Shown here one piece after another: positions 9,027 to 17,788 of a stretch of DNA of 64,000 bases; the first letter of the stretch is position 1, and each line of letters begins with the position of its first letter. Under the pieces are notes generated by a model. It did not search any database. It was not told the DNA's origin and was given only the letters and a program-made list of their open reading frames with translations. The translations under genes were made by a program, and so were the position numbers. This stretch comes from Mucilaginibacter conchicola (GTDB lineage: Bacteria; Bacteroidota; Bacteroidia; Sphingobacteriales; Sphingobacteriaceae): NCBI RefSeq assembly GCF_003432115.1, contig NZ_QWDC01000001.1:806001-870000 (forward strand), given 5' to 3'.

Positions 9027-9848
9027 TTATTTGATATCGAGGTTCTTGCTGCCATCTTTCTGGATAGCATATTTAAAGGTTAAATAACCGGCCTGGTTAG
9101 CTCTCGACGGATCTACCGGTGCATCTTTATACAAGCTGTAGATGATCATTTTTGCATAATGTCCTTTAGCGGTTTTCACGATGATAGTTCTTGGCATAGC
9201 ATAAGCAACATGCTGCTTTGAATCGCCGGGAGCATTAGGGAACAAGTTTCCGTAGAAATCATACCATGCCCAGCCATCATCAGGGGTATTAAAGTGATCT
9301 AATACAAGGCTGCCGTTTGCAGTAAGCTGGTCATCAGTGAATGGAACGGTAGTTACCGCGTTAAATGCCTGATCGAACAAGTCTCTTGCCGGTACCGATT
9401 TTAGCTCATGTTTGGCATTATCGTAATAGTTAGCATCGATGGTTGAGTTGATAACCATGCTGATACCGCCTTTACCCGGCCCGCCGTAACCCAACGAGTT
9501 TTTGTTGGTACCGTTGTTTGGCGATATGCTGCTGTTATAAGTGCTGTAAAAAGCAATATCCCAATTGCTGGTAGAGCGCTGCGACTCGGGGATCTCTTTG
9601 TTCTCCTCTAAACTGTAGTAAAAAGTTTTAGCCGTAGTGTTACCGTTCGTACCAGGATCCATAGCTATGCTGGCTATGCTGTACACGCCCGTAGCCACAC
9701 CTGTAGGTGTCTCCGTATCGGGCTTGGTAGGATCTACCGGCTTTACTTCATTTGATGAGTTTTTTGAGCAGCTGGCCAGCAGCAAAAATGCCGATGCCGT
9801 AGATAGCAATGTGATACGTTTTAGGCTGATGATATTCTTAAGGTACAT
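9027..9848 (-). CDS. HmuY family heme-binding lipoprotein
   Basis: A 273-residue lipoprotein with lipobox LASC at about residue 27. HmuY hallmarks are visible: a SNWDIAFYSTYNSSI segment, a glycine-rich GYGGPGKGG stretch, WAWYDFYGN, and HVAYAMPRTIIVKTAKGHYAKMII, ending with QKDGSKNL. HmuY captures heme from host or environmental hemoproteins and delivers it to a TonB-dependent receptor. The gene follows the adjacent HmuY gene by 26 bp and belongs to the receptor operon. Confidence 0.88.
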   Translation of the reverse strand: MYLKNIISLKRITLLSTASAFLLLASCSKNSSNEVKPVDPTKPDTETPTGVATGVYSIASIAMDPGTNGNTTAKTFYYSLEENKEIPESQRSTSNWDIAFYSTYNSSISPNNGTNKNSLGYGGPGKGGISMVINSTIDANYYDNAKHELKSVPARDLFDQAFNAVTTVPFTDDQLTANGSLVLDHFNTPDDGWAWYDFYGNLFPNAPGDSKQHVAYAMPRTIIVKTAKGHYAKMIIYSLYKDAPVDPSRANQAGYLTFKYAIQKDGSKNLDIK

Positions 9849-9874
9849 GACTGTAATTTTGTATGATGTAAATG

Positions 9875-10606
9875 TTATTTGCTTGTTCGTAAGTTGCGGC
9901 TGCCATCCTGCTGCACAAAGTAGCGGAACGTGAAATATGGCGCAGGCCAGTTAAGATCTGTAATGGTTGGTGGCGCACCCTGGTACATGCTTATCAGCTC
10001 CAGTTTGGCATACTTGCCTGCGGCTGTTTTCAGCACGAACGTGCGGTTTTTAATAGGCTGTGCGATGTGGGTTGTGAGTGTATAGAAATACCAGCCCATG
10101 TTTGATAGTTGCGGATATTTATCCATCCCCACAAATGTGAGGTTGTCCTGCTCCATGGCCTCTGCTGTTGGAGCTTCGTTCACCTGGTCATAAGGGGTAT
10201 CAATGCCTACGATTACGCCTTGCCCCTGCCCGCCAAAGCCGGGGCTTTTAGGATTAGTACCGCTGTTGATATAAACGAAAGAATTGTAGATGCCTGTAAA
10301 AGCGATATCCCAGTTAAGGGTGGTTTTATTGGCCGCGGTATCAGTTATCTGCAGTTTTTTATCAAAATTGTAATAGAAATCGCGGAAAGGCCTGTTCTCT
10401 TTACCCGGAACGCTGCCACCAACAGAAGCACCAATATCGCCCTGAAGGTCTTTGATCACGGTGCTCACACCATCCTCGCCCAAAGGGTTGGTCTGGTCTT
10501 TTTTACAGGCTGATGCAAACAGCACGGTAACGCATGCAGCTATTGCCATGATGCGTTGTGCCGGTTTAATTGTAGAAGTAATGTATTTCATAGGTAGATG
10601 GATCAA
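9875..10606 (-). CDS. hmuY: HmuY family heme-binding lipoprotein
   Basis: A 243-residue lipoprotein with lipobox FASAC at about residue 34 followed by KKDQ. It has LNWDIAFTGIYNSFV, the GFGGQGQG glycine stretch, GWYFYTLTTH and the KYAKLELISMY strand, ending with QQDGSRNL. Its start codon directly abuts the TonB receptor stop (0 bp), the classical hmuR-hmuY pairing of Porphyromonas and other Bacteroidota. This copy is the one most likely to be the receptor's direct partner. Confidence 0.9.
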   Translation of the reverse strand: MIHLPMKYITSTIKPAQRIMAIAACVTVLFASACKKDQTNPLGEDGVSTVIKDLQGDIGASVGGSVPGKENRPFRDFYYNFDKKLQITDTAANKTTLNWDIAFTGIYNSFVYINSGTNPKSPGFGGQGQGVIVGIDTPYDQVNEAPTAEAMEQDNLTFVGMDKYPQLSNMGWYFYTLTTHIAQPIKNRTFVLKTAAGKYAKLELISMYQGAPPTITDLNWPAPYFTFRYFVQQDGSRNLRTSK

Positions 10607-12967
10607 TTAAAAATCTGTTTTAAAGAACCGCCAGGTAACTCCTGCAAGTATTTGCCTGCCCGGCTGCCCCGGCATCAGCATATCGGTATAATCAAATAAG
10701 TTATCTGCCGTGATTTGCACAGAGAGGTGTTTGTTGAACAGCACTTTTTCCACCGTGGCATAAGTAAGCACATAGCCGCCGATGAATATGTCGTACTCAT
10801 CCAGAAAGCCGTTGTTATTGGCATCTGTATAACCGCTTTTGCTGCGGTAATTGGCACGTAGCGATGCATTGATACCTGCTTTTTCCCATTGATAAAACAG
10901 GCGGATGTTGGCCATGTGGCGCGATCGGTTTTCCAGCCCGTAATAGTCTGATACTTTAGAAGGGCGGGTTTCGCCGGTGGCCGAGTTGCGGATCTTATCA
11001 TACGGCGCTACACCATCGCGGATATTGCGCTCAACGCCTTTATCTTTTGCGTAAAGCAACTGGTAACCGGCATTAACGGTAAGGTTTTTAACGGGCTTCC
11101 AATTGATGCTTGTCTCTAAACCGCTTAACGCGCTGCGATCTACATTGATGTATGAGAATACCTGTTGCCCGTTACTTTTGGTAGCTACCTGTACCGAGTT
11201 AATGAGGTTATGTACATCGTTATAATAGCCGCTGATGTTAAATGTAAAAACAGGGCTTGGTGCATAATTTAAACTCAGATTGTACGATACCGAGTTCTCG
11301 GCTTTAAGATTATTGGCTACCCTATCGGCAATGGGCCAAACCTGCGCCAGCTGACCGCCATCTCTTAATTGCTGCAATCCCTGCTGAAGCGCCTCTGCCC
11401 CTATCACCGTATAACCCGCCTGCGGGTTGGTAAAGATTTGGAAACGCTGTTTATAATCCGGTGTTTTATAGCCCGTGCCAATAGCTGCCTTAAAGGTTAA
11501 GCTGTTAACCGGTTTGTAGCTTAAGGCAAGTGATGGGTTTAAACGCGTACCGTAAGTATCGTGGTAATCCAGCCTCGAGCCGGCAATTACACCTATTTTT
11601 TGGTTCAGTTGCCAGTCGGTCTGGGCGTAGATGAAGGCTGCCCTCATCTGCTTATCGCCGGTAAAACCGCTGTTGTCCATGGTCTCCAGGTTGCCGCCTA
11701 TGCCGCCGGTCATATTCAGGTTTTGGCCGTACTGTTTGGCAGCCTGCACCTCGGCACGGTGGAAATATTGGGTAAAGCGGGTATGCTCTACAGCGTAGTT
11801 ATTTACGTTGGTGATACCCTGATCTGAGAAGTAGCGGGTAAGGTAGTATTGCGATTTTAGCTTCAGTCCGCTATCAAAATTGGTATTGAGGATAACCGAG
11901 CCGTTAAGGTCACGGTCGTCCAGCACATCGCTGAGGCGGGTATTTGTATTTGAACCGTAGACCTGGTTATTGGTTGAGGTACGCGATGCGTAGCGGCCCG
12001 ATAAGCTCAACCAGTTATGATCATTCAACTGATAGCGGCCTCTTGCCTGTAGGGCTAAATTGGCATAAGGGGGCACCGTTGTACCGGCCGACTGGTATGG
12101 GTTTACATTAAAGCCATCCGTTCGGTAATAATTGGCCGTTACATCTGCCGAGCCGCGTTTGCCGGCGAATGGTGTTTCGCCCTGCAGGGTAGCATCGATA
12201 ATGTTTTGCGTACCGTATCTTAACGTTGCCAGGCCCTGTGCATCCTGCACTGTGCGGCGGGTTACTATGTTTACCACACCGCCCATTGCCTCGCTTCCAA
12301 ACAGGCAAGATGATGCCCCTTTAATGATCTCTATACGTTCGATGTTGGATACCGAAATGCGTGACAAGTCGAAATTGCCCGAGTTACGGCCTATCATGGG
12401 CTGCCCGTCAACCAGTATCATTACGTAGCCCGAGCCAAAGCCCTGCATCTGCAAGCCCACGGCACGCGAACCGTTACCGATATCATTCACTATAGCCAAA
12501 CCCGTTTGCTCGCGCAGCACCTCGTCCAGCCTGCGGCTGCCCATTTGTTCAATGGTTTGGCGGCTGATGATCGTAGTTTGCATCGGCGTGCGCTGCATAT
12601 CTATCAGGTTATCGGGATTATATTTTTTGGCTGATACGTTGACATCATTAAGGGCATTGGTAGATGTGATGAGCTTAACGGTGACGTCATTACTGCCGTT
12701 CTCTTTTATCTCCACATTTCCGCTGTGTGATTGGTAACCTATCGCCGTTACTGAGATGGCATAACTACCATAGTAAAGACCATTTACGGTAAACCTGCCC
12801 GACTTAGAACTGATAGCTCCGCGGTGATCGGGCTCGAGTGTTATGGTAGCTCCTTGCAGGGGTTTATCATGCTCATCATACACCACACCGGTTAACCTGG
12901 CTTTCGACTGGCCAAGCAACTGATTAACGAAAAGTGTAAAGATAACCGACATGTAAAATATCCTCAT
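10607..12967 (-). CDS. hmuR: TonB-dependent heme receptor, HmuR-like
   Basis: An outer-membrane receptor with a signal peptide, an N-terminal carboxypeptidase-like regulatory domain (about 20-105), a plug domain (about 110-230, with ISRQTIEQMGSRRLDEVLREQTGL and the MGGVVNIVTRR end) and a 22-strand barrel ending in the aromatic WRFFKTDF. The reading frame extends to a GTG at 12982, but the ATG at 12967 gives a better signal peptide (MRIFYMSVIF) and leaves room for the operator at 12983-13005, so I chose the ATG. Directly downstream HmuY and the divergent HmuTUV transporter make heme the likely ligand. Confidence 0.9.
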   Translation of the reverse strand: MRIFYMSVIFTLFVNQLLGQSKARLTGVVYDEHDKPLQGATITLEPDHRGAISSKSGRFTVNGLYYGSYAISVTAIGYQSHSGNVEIKENGSNDVTVKLITSTNALNDVNVSAKKYNPDNLIDMQRTPMQTTIISRQTIEQMGSRRLDEVLREQTGLAIVNDIGNGSRAVGLQMQGFGSGYVMILVDGQPMIGRNSGNFDLSRISVSNIERIEIIKGASSCLFGSEAMGGVVNIVTRRTVQDAQGLATLRYGTQNIIDATLQGETPFAGKRGSADVTANYYRTDGFNVNPYQSAGTTVPPYANLALQARGRYQLNDHNWLSLSGRYASRTSTNNQVYGSNTNTRLSDVLDDRDLNGSVILNTNFDSGLKLKSQYYLTRYFSDQGITNVNNYAVEHTRFTQYFHRAEVQAAKQYGQNLNMTGGIGGNLETMDNSGFTGDKQMRAAFIYAQTDWQLNQKIGVIAGSRLDYHDTYGTRLNPSLALSYKPVNSLTFKAAIGTGYKTPDYKQRFQIFTNPQAGYTVIGAEALQQGLQQLRDGGQLAQVWPIADRVANNLKAENSVSYNLSLNYAPSPVFTFNISGYYNDVHNLINSVQVATKSNGQQVFSYINVDRSALSGLETSINWKPVKNLTVNAGYQLLYAKDKGVERNIRDGVAPYDKIRNSATGETRPSKVSDYYGLENRSRHMANIRLFYQWEKAGINASLRANYRSKSGYTDANNNGFLDEYDIFIGGYVLTYATVEKVLFNKHLSVQITADNLFDYTDMLMPGQPGRQILAGVTWRFFKTDF

Positions 12968-12982
12968 TAAGTAACGCTTCAC

Positions 12983-13005
12983 TTATTTTTAATTAGTCTA
13001 AATAA
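12983..13005. promoter_or_regulatory. Candidate iron/heme operator, left copy
   Basis: A 23-bp near-palindrome with outer arms TTATTT and AAATAA. It matches the site at 13237-13259 at 21 of 23 positions. It lies immediately upstream of the HmuR start. Arrangement and context suggest a metal-responsive repressor site; the regulator is not identified. Confidence 0.6.
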
Positions 13006-13236
13006 AGTGTACAAATATGGATACTTTTTTTGGTTTCACATTAACGCAATCGGGATTTTGTTTAACTGTATTGGTATTTTATTTAACGAAAAACCGAAAA
13101 ATTCTGCGTAAAAATATGGCAAAATGGTACATGATATAACTACGTAATAATTTAAAAATCAAATACTTATTACATAATAACCACATTCTTAAAATTGATT
13201 TATAATGAATACATAACATTTTATCAACAGTAATTA

Positions 13237-13259
13237 TTATTTGTAATTAGTTTAAATAA
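13237..13259. promoter_or_regulatory. Candidate iron/heme operator, right copy
   Basis: The second copy of the 23-bp near-palindrome, differing from the left copy only at its positions 7 and 16. It lies about 100 bp upstream of hmuT. Both copies keep the TTATTT...AAATAA arms and the central AATTAG core. Confidence 0.6.
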
Positions 13260-13360
13260 ACGTTTGTTTTGTACCGTCAAAGGATGCTTGCAAGGCACCA
13301 TCCGGTAGCCTTCTGTCGCCTTTAAGCCGTTTAATTTTTACTATTTATTACAAATTCCGA

Positions 13361-14188
13361 ATGAAAAACTCACTGTGGGTTATTGTTATACTAACCCTTT
13401 TCTCCCTCAATACATACGCGGCACCGTCGCGCATTATATGCCTTAACGGCGCCCTTACCGAAACGGTAGATGCCCTCGGTTTTGGCAAGCAGATAGTAGC
13501 CGTTGATGTAACCAGCACCTACCCTGCTTATGTAAACCAGTTGCCAAAAGTGAGCAAGAACCGTTCGGTATCCGCCGAAGGTCTGCTCTCCTTCTCTCCC
13601 GATCTGATACTGGCGCCCGAGAACACCGTATCAAAAGAAATTGAATACCAGTTGCAATCTGCCGGGGTTAAACTGGTGGTGTTTAAGCAGCAATACTCCT
13701 ACCCCGGTTCAATAGCATTCATCAAAGCGGTATCCGTTGCGCTTGGCGTTCCTGAAAAAGGAAATGCGTTGGCCAAAGAGCAGGAAACCAAAGTGAATGC
13801 AGCGCTGAACAAGGTGAAACAACATCCCACCAATGCCAAAGTATTATTCATTTACGCACGCGGCACAGGCGTAATGATGGTGGCCGGTAAAAACACCAGT
13901 CTGGATGCTATTATTAACCTTGCTGGTGCCAAAAACGCGGTAAGCGAGTTCAGCGAATTTAAACCCTACACTACCGAGGCATTGGTAAAAGCCAATCCTG
14001 ATGCTATACTGATGTTTGATTTTGGGTTCAGCAGTTTGGGTGGATTAGATGCCATATTGAAACTGCCGGGCATGCAGCAAACTAATGCGGGCAAGAATAA
14101 GAAGATCATCCAGATGGATGGCGACCTGCTTACCAACTTCAGCACCCGTTTAGATAAAGCCATCACCGACCTAAACGCCAAACTGTGA
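13361..14188 (+). CDS. hmuT: Hemin ABC transporter substrate-binding protein HmuT
   Basis: A 275-residue periplasmic binding protein with signal peptide 1-20 (...NTYAAPS). It has the BtuF/HmuT-type fold: SRIICLNGALTETVDALGFG at the N-terminus, then a VDVTSTYP loop, LLSFSPDLILA and the long linking helix around SIAFIKAVSVALG. It binds heme after outer-membrane passage and delivers it to HmuUV. Its TGA overlaps the GTG start of hmuU, and it heads the rightward operon. Confidence 0.92.
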   Translation: MKNSLWVIVILTLFSLNTYAAPSRIICLNGALTETVDALGFGKQIVAVDVTSTYPAYVNQLPKVSKNRSVSAEGLLSFSPDLILAPENTVSKEIEYQLQSAGVKLVVFKQQYSYPGSIAFIKAVSVALGVPEKGNALAKEQETKVNAALNKVKQHPTNAKVLFIYARGTGVMMVAGKNTSLDAIINLAGAKNAVSEFSEFKPYTTEALVKANPDAILMFDFGFSSLGGLDAILKLPGMQQTNAGKNKKIIQMDGDLLTNFSTRLDKAITDLNAKL

Positions 14189-15222
14189 GGAACTGGATCT
14201 ATCCTATTTTAATTATCGGACTAATTGCAGCGATCTGCTTTTCGCTGGGCCTGGGGGCTATGAAGATCCCTGTTGGCGAGGTGGTAAGCATCCTGCTCCA
14301 AAAAATGGGCCTGCTTAAAGATACCGGCGCATCGCCACAAAATGCTACGGTAATATTTGTGGTACGCTTGCCGCGCGTGGTACTTGGTGTATTGGTTGGC
14401 GCGGCTTTGGGTATCTCGGGCGCAGCTATTCAGGGTGTATTCCGCAACCCGCTTGCCGAACCGGGGCTGATAGGTATTTCGGCAGGTGCATCGTTGATGG
14501 CTGTGGTAATTATCGCTTTAGAAGCTGCCGTGTTTGTTGGCCTGAGCAATTTGCTTGGATATTATTTACTGGCGTTCGGCGCATTTACAGGAGCCTGCGT
14601 CGCGGCACTCTTAGTGTATCAGATCTCTAAAACAGATGGCAAGCCCAACGTGGCTACCATGTTGCTGGCGGGTATTGCTATCAATGCATTGGCAGGCGCG
14701 TTAACCGGCCTCATTACCTACATGGCCAACGATCAGCAATTGCGCAACATTACCTTTTGGCTGTTGGGCAGTTTGGGCGGCGCCACCTGGCAAACGGTTA
14801 CTGTTTTATTGCCGTTTGTGTTGCTGCCACTGGTATTGCTGCCGCTTACCGGCAAAGCACTCAACACCTTCGCCCTTGGTGAGGTACAGGCAGAGCATCT
14901 GGGTATTAACACTGCTGCCGTAAAACGCAATGTAGTGATACTGGCTACTATGGCAGTTGGTGCATGTGTGGCGGTAACGGGTATTATCAGTTTTGTTGGG
15001 CTGCTGGTTCCGCATACCATCCGTTTGCTGATCGGGGTGGATAACAGGAAACTGATACCGGCATCTGCCCTGTTAGGCGGGTTGGTGCTTACCCTTGCCG
15101 ATATGATATCGCGCACGCTCATCGCCCCTATCGAGCTACCCATCGGCGTGGTGACGGCCATACTGGGTACACCGGTGTTCCTCTACATTTTAATTAAGGA
15201 TAAAAAGAAACTATCGCTGTAA
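14185..15222 (+). CDS. hmuU: Hemin ABC transporter permease HmuU (FecCD family)
   Basis: A 345-residue inner-membrane permease with about ten hydrophobic segments. The family motifs VVRLPRVVLGVLVGAALGISGAAIQG-like (about 54-77), RNPLAEPGLIGISAGA and GIISFVGLLVPH are present, as in BtuC/HmuU/FhuB proteins. It starts with GTG at 14185, overlapping the hmuT stop by 3 bp, and its TAA overlaps the ATG of hmuV. Heme specificity is inferred from the operon. Confidence 0.93.
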   Translation: MRNWIYPILIIGLIAAICFSLGLGAMKIPVGEVVSILLQKMGLLKDTGASPQNATVIFVVRLPRVVLGVLVGAALGISGAAIQGVFRNPLAEPGLIGISAGASLMAVVIIALEAAVFVGLSNLLGYYLLAFGAFTGACVAALLVYQISKTDGKPNVATMLLAGIAINALAGALTGLITYMANDQQLRNITFWLLGSLGGATWQTVTVLLPFVLLPLVLLPLTGKALNTFALGEVQAEHLGINTAAVKRNVVILATMAVGACVAVTGIISFVGLLVPHTIRLLIGVDNRKLIPASALLGGLVLTLADMISRTLIAPIELPIGVVTAILGTPVFLYILIKDKKKLSL

Positions 15223-16205
15223 TGTTCATTGCTGAAAAAATAACCTATGAAACTGCCGGCCGCGAGCTGATCAAAGATTTTTCGATGAGCATGCACAAAG
15301 GCGAGCTAATTGCTGTGCTGGGCGCAAACGGAGCCGGTAAATCAACCCTGCTGCGTATGCTGGGCGGCGAAAAGCATCCCTCAAAAGGTGTGATACAACT
15401 GCACGGCCGTCCGCTTAAGCAGTATCGTGCTAAAGAACTGGCACTCGCCCGCGCGGTGCTGGTTCAGCATAATGTCATCAACCTGTCTTTCACGGTCGAA
15501 GAGATTGTAGCCATGGGTCGTTACCCGCATAACGGGCAATCAACGGCATTAAGCAACGGCAGGGTGATACAGGAAGTAATGGAGATAACCGGTATTGAGC
15601 ATCTGGCTGAGCGCTCGTATTTATCCCTCTCCGGCGGCGAGCAACAGCGTGTGCATCTGGCGCGTACCCTTGCGCAATTGTGGGATATCCCCAATGCCTT
15701 ATTGCTGATGGATGAGCCGGTTAACAGTATGGATATCCAGTACCAGCACCAAACTTTAGCCATTGCCCATGCGCTGGCACAAAAAGGGTTTATGGTAATC
15801 TGCGTGCTGCATGATATTAACCTGGCGGCACAATACGCAAGCCGCATCATCATGCTCAAAAACGGTCGCAAATGGTACGATGGCACACCTGCAGAAGTAT
15901 TGAGCACCAAACAACTGTACGACATTTTTGAGATAGATGCCGATGTGTACACCAACCCCAAAACATTAAAACCTTACAGCCTGGCCAAACAGGTGATCAT
16001 AAATTATAACATCATAAACAATACGATAATGGAAAATAACACACAGATGAGCCTTAAACAGCAATACCTCACATACAAACAAGAAAACCCTAAAAAGCGC
16101 ATCCGCGAAGCCGCGCAGGACCTGAAAGTAAGCGAAGCCGAACTGTTAATGACCGGGCTCGGCGAAACGGTTACCAAACTGAAGGCCCTTTTGAAGACAT
16201 CCTGA
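15222..16205 (+). CDS. hmuV: Hemin ABC transporter ATPase HmuV, reading on into the HmuS N-terminus
   Basis: Residues 1 to about 260 are a standard HmuV ATPase: Walker A GANGAGKST (34-42), signature LSGGEQQ (136-142), Walker B LLLMDEP ending at Glu165, and the HDINLAA switch. The family normally stops near residue 260. Here no stop occurs, and the frame continues from Met270 (ATG at 16029) for 58 residues that are clearly the N-terminus of HmuS (LKQQYLTYKQENPKKRIREA), then ends at a frameshift. Stops exist in both other frames just before 16029, so the junction may reflect an indel, a sequencing error or a true fusion. Confidence 0.85.
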   Translation: MFIAEKITYETAGRELIKDFSMSMHKGELIAVLGANGAGKSTLLRMLGGEKHPSKGVIQLHGRPLKQYRAKELALARAVLVQHNVINLSFTVEEIVAMGRYPHNGQSTALSNGRVIQEVMEITGIEHLAERSYLSLSGGEQQRVHLARTLAQLWDIPNALLLMDEPVNSMDIQYQHQTLAIAHALAQKGFMVICVLHDINLAAQYASRIIMLKNGRKWYDGTPAEVLSTKQLYDIFEIDADVYTNPKTLKPYSLAKQVIINYNIINNTIMENNTQMSLKQQYLTYKQENPKKRIREAAQDLKVSEAELLMTGLGETVTKLKALLKTS

Positions 16206-17068
16206 GCGACATCCCAAACCTGGGCCATGTAATGGCGCTTACCCGTAACGAGTATTGCGTTAACGAGCGCAAGGGTACTTATGAGAACATCTCGTTTAAT
16301 CCGCATGCGGGTTTGGTTTTGGGCGAGGATATCGATCTGCGCCTGTTTATGAAATACTGGAAACACGCCTTCGCCGTAAACGAGAACGACAGGTTGAGCA
16401 TCCAGTTCTTTGATGGTGCCGGTACCGCATTACACAAAATTTATCTGACAGATAAAAGCAACCACGCCGCTTACGACCAACTGGTAGCCAAATTCAAAGC
16501 CGACGATCAGCAAACTGCTACCGACATCAACCCTAATGCAACCCCACGTAAATCACCGGAGATACCCGATAGCGAAGTAAACCTTACCGAGTTCCACACC
16601 GCGTGGAACGAGATGAAAGACAGCCACGAGTTTTTTGGTATCCTCAGGAAATTTGCATTGGGGCGTACCCAGGCTTTACGCTTAGCGCCCGAAGGCCGCG
16701 CTACCCAAACCGATTTTGCCGCTTTCAGAAAAGTATTTGAGGCTTGTTCTGCAGATCAGATCCCTGTGATGGTTTTCACCGGTAACCATGCCTGTATCCA
16801 GATCCACAGCGGCTACGTGAACAAACTGGTTGACCACGGCCCCTGGTTCAATGTTTTAGATAGCGAATTTAACCTGCACCTGCGCGAGGATGCCGTTGCA
16901 CAGGTATGGCGCGTAACCAAACCATCAACCGATGGTGATGTAACCTCGCTTGAACTTTATGACGCCGATGGCGAAATGATAGTACAGGTATTTGGCAAAC
17001 GCAAGCCGGGCATCCCCGAATTGGAAACCTGGCGCCAGTTGGTTAATGCCGATCTGCAAAACGCTTAA
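16029..17068 (+). pseudogene. hmuS: Hemin-degrading factor HmuS, frameshifted
   Basis: The HmuS/ChuS family binds heme in the cytosol and degrades it or passes it on. The first 51 codons from ATG 16029 are in frame with hmuV. After CTG at 16179-16181 the homology continues in the next frame as EGPFEDILSDIPNLGH, then MALTRNEY from 16232 to a stop at 17068. Restoring one base near 16181 gives about 346 residues, the normal family length. Downstream features are intact: DSHEFFGILRKFALGRTQALRL and GNHACIQIHSG..PWFNVLDSEFNLHLR. No classical slippery heptamer is visible, so a 1-nt deletion or read error is more likely than programmed frameshifting. A truncated product from ATG 16232 is possible. 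Confidence 0.82.
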
Positions 17069-17118
17069 CTATCACCCCCCTTTCAAAAAATTCAAACACT
17101 ATATAACAAACCGTTCTA

Positions 17119-17721
17119 ATGAAACACACCACAAAAAAATCTGTATTCGTATTATTGATAGCTGCGCTTTCTTTTGCATCTTGCAGTAAAGACAAAACCG
17201 AGACCGTGACACCAGAAACACCAGCAACCGTAACAGTAAAAAATGATATCGATGCATCAGCCGGTATTGTTTATTATAACCTTACAACCGGAACCGTTGT
17301 AGATGCGGCAGACGCAGCAACCACCAAATGGGATGTAGCTTTCACCGGTACAAATAATATGCCTGTTATCACCGCTAACAAAACATCAGGCAGCGCTCAA
17401 ATTGTAGCTTCTGCTTTTGATGATGTGAAAGAAGCCCCTGCTGACGGCTACCAGGCCGCAGGAACTGCTCTTGCTGATTTCCAAACATGGGCCACCTATA
17501 CAGCCATGACTGCACCTATGCATGCTGTGCTGGCTAAAACCGATGCAACCATCGTTATCAAAACACCTGATGGCAAATACGCTAAATTACAGGTGATCAA
17601 CTTCTACAGCGGCCACCCGGATACAACTACCCCGGAGTTTGCTAACCTGCAAACTCGCCCTAAATTCGGTTTTTACAGCATCCGTTATGCTATCCAAACA
17701 AGCGGATCGCGTAAGTTTTAA
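17119..17721 (+). CDS. HmuY family heme-binding lipoprotein, fourth copy
   Basis: A 200-residue lipoprotein with lipobox FASC (Cys21) followed by SKDK. It has TKWDVAFTGTNN, an internal ITANKTSG segment, ATIVIKTPDGKYAKLQVINFYSG and the C-terminal RYAIQTSGSRKF, all matching the HmuY pattern of the leftward copies. It is the shortest of the four. It follows hmuS by 50 bp and ends the rightward heme operon, immediately before a strong terminator. Confidence 0.87.
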   Translation: MKHTTKKSVFVLLIAALSFASCSKDKTETVTPETPATVTVKNDIDASAGIVYYNLTTGTVVDAADAATTKWDVAFTGTNNMPVITANKTSGSAQIVASAFDDVKEAPADGYQAAGTALADFQTWATYTAMTAPMHAVLAKTDATIVIKTPDGKYAKLQVINFYSGHPDTTTPEFANLQTRPKFGFYSIRYAIQTSGSRKF

Positions 17722-17732
17722 TAAAACCATAA

Positions 17733-17778
17733 CATAATAAAAAAGCCTTTAGATTGATCTAAAGGCTTTTTTATTATG
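17733..17778. terminator. Bidirectional terminator, perfect 22-bp inverted repeat
   Basis: Two perfectly complementary 22-nt arms (17733-17754 and 17757-17778) around a 2-nt loop, with AAAGGC cores flanked by A and T runs on both sides. It separates the rightward heme operon from the convergent gene at 17789. Confidence 0.9.
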
Positions 17779-17788
17779 TAGATAACAG

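Larger units (their letters stand above)
12983..13360. other. Divergent intergenic region of the heme locus
   Basis: A 378-bp A/T-rich region without a credible gene, separating hmuR (leftward) from hmuT (rightward). It contains two 23-bp near-palindromes at its left end and at 13237-13259. The 100 bp before hmuT are less A/T-rich and can form hairpins, for example GGATG (13282-13286) with CATCC (13299-13303), so the hmuT transcript may have a structured leader. I could not place an exact TAnnTTTG box in it. Confidence 0.7.

Noticed and set aside
11561..11827. Rightward 88-residue ORF inside the TonB receptor gene
   Set aside because: It is antisense to a conserved barrel region and shows no domain or start context.
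13261..13330. Known riboswitch (cobalamin or similar) before hmuT
   Set aside because: No B12 box or other recognised riboswitch core was found. Only generic hairpins are visible.
14733..15161. 142-residue leftward ORF inside hmuU
   Set aside because: It lies entirely within a strongly conserved permease gene and has low-complexity composition without any motif.
16232..17068. Independent gene starting at ATG 16232
   Set aside because: The ATG lies inside the conserved HmuS sequence; homology continues upstream in the same frame from 16181, so this is the 3' part of a frameshifted hmuS rather than a separate gene.
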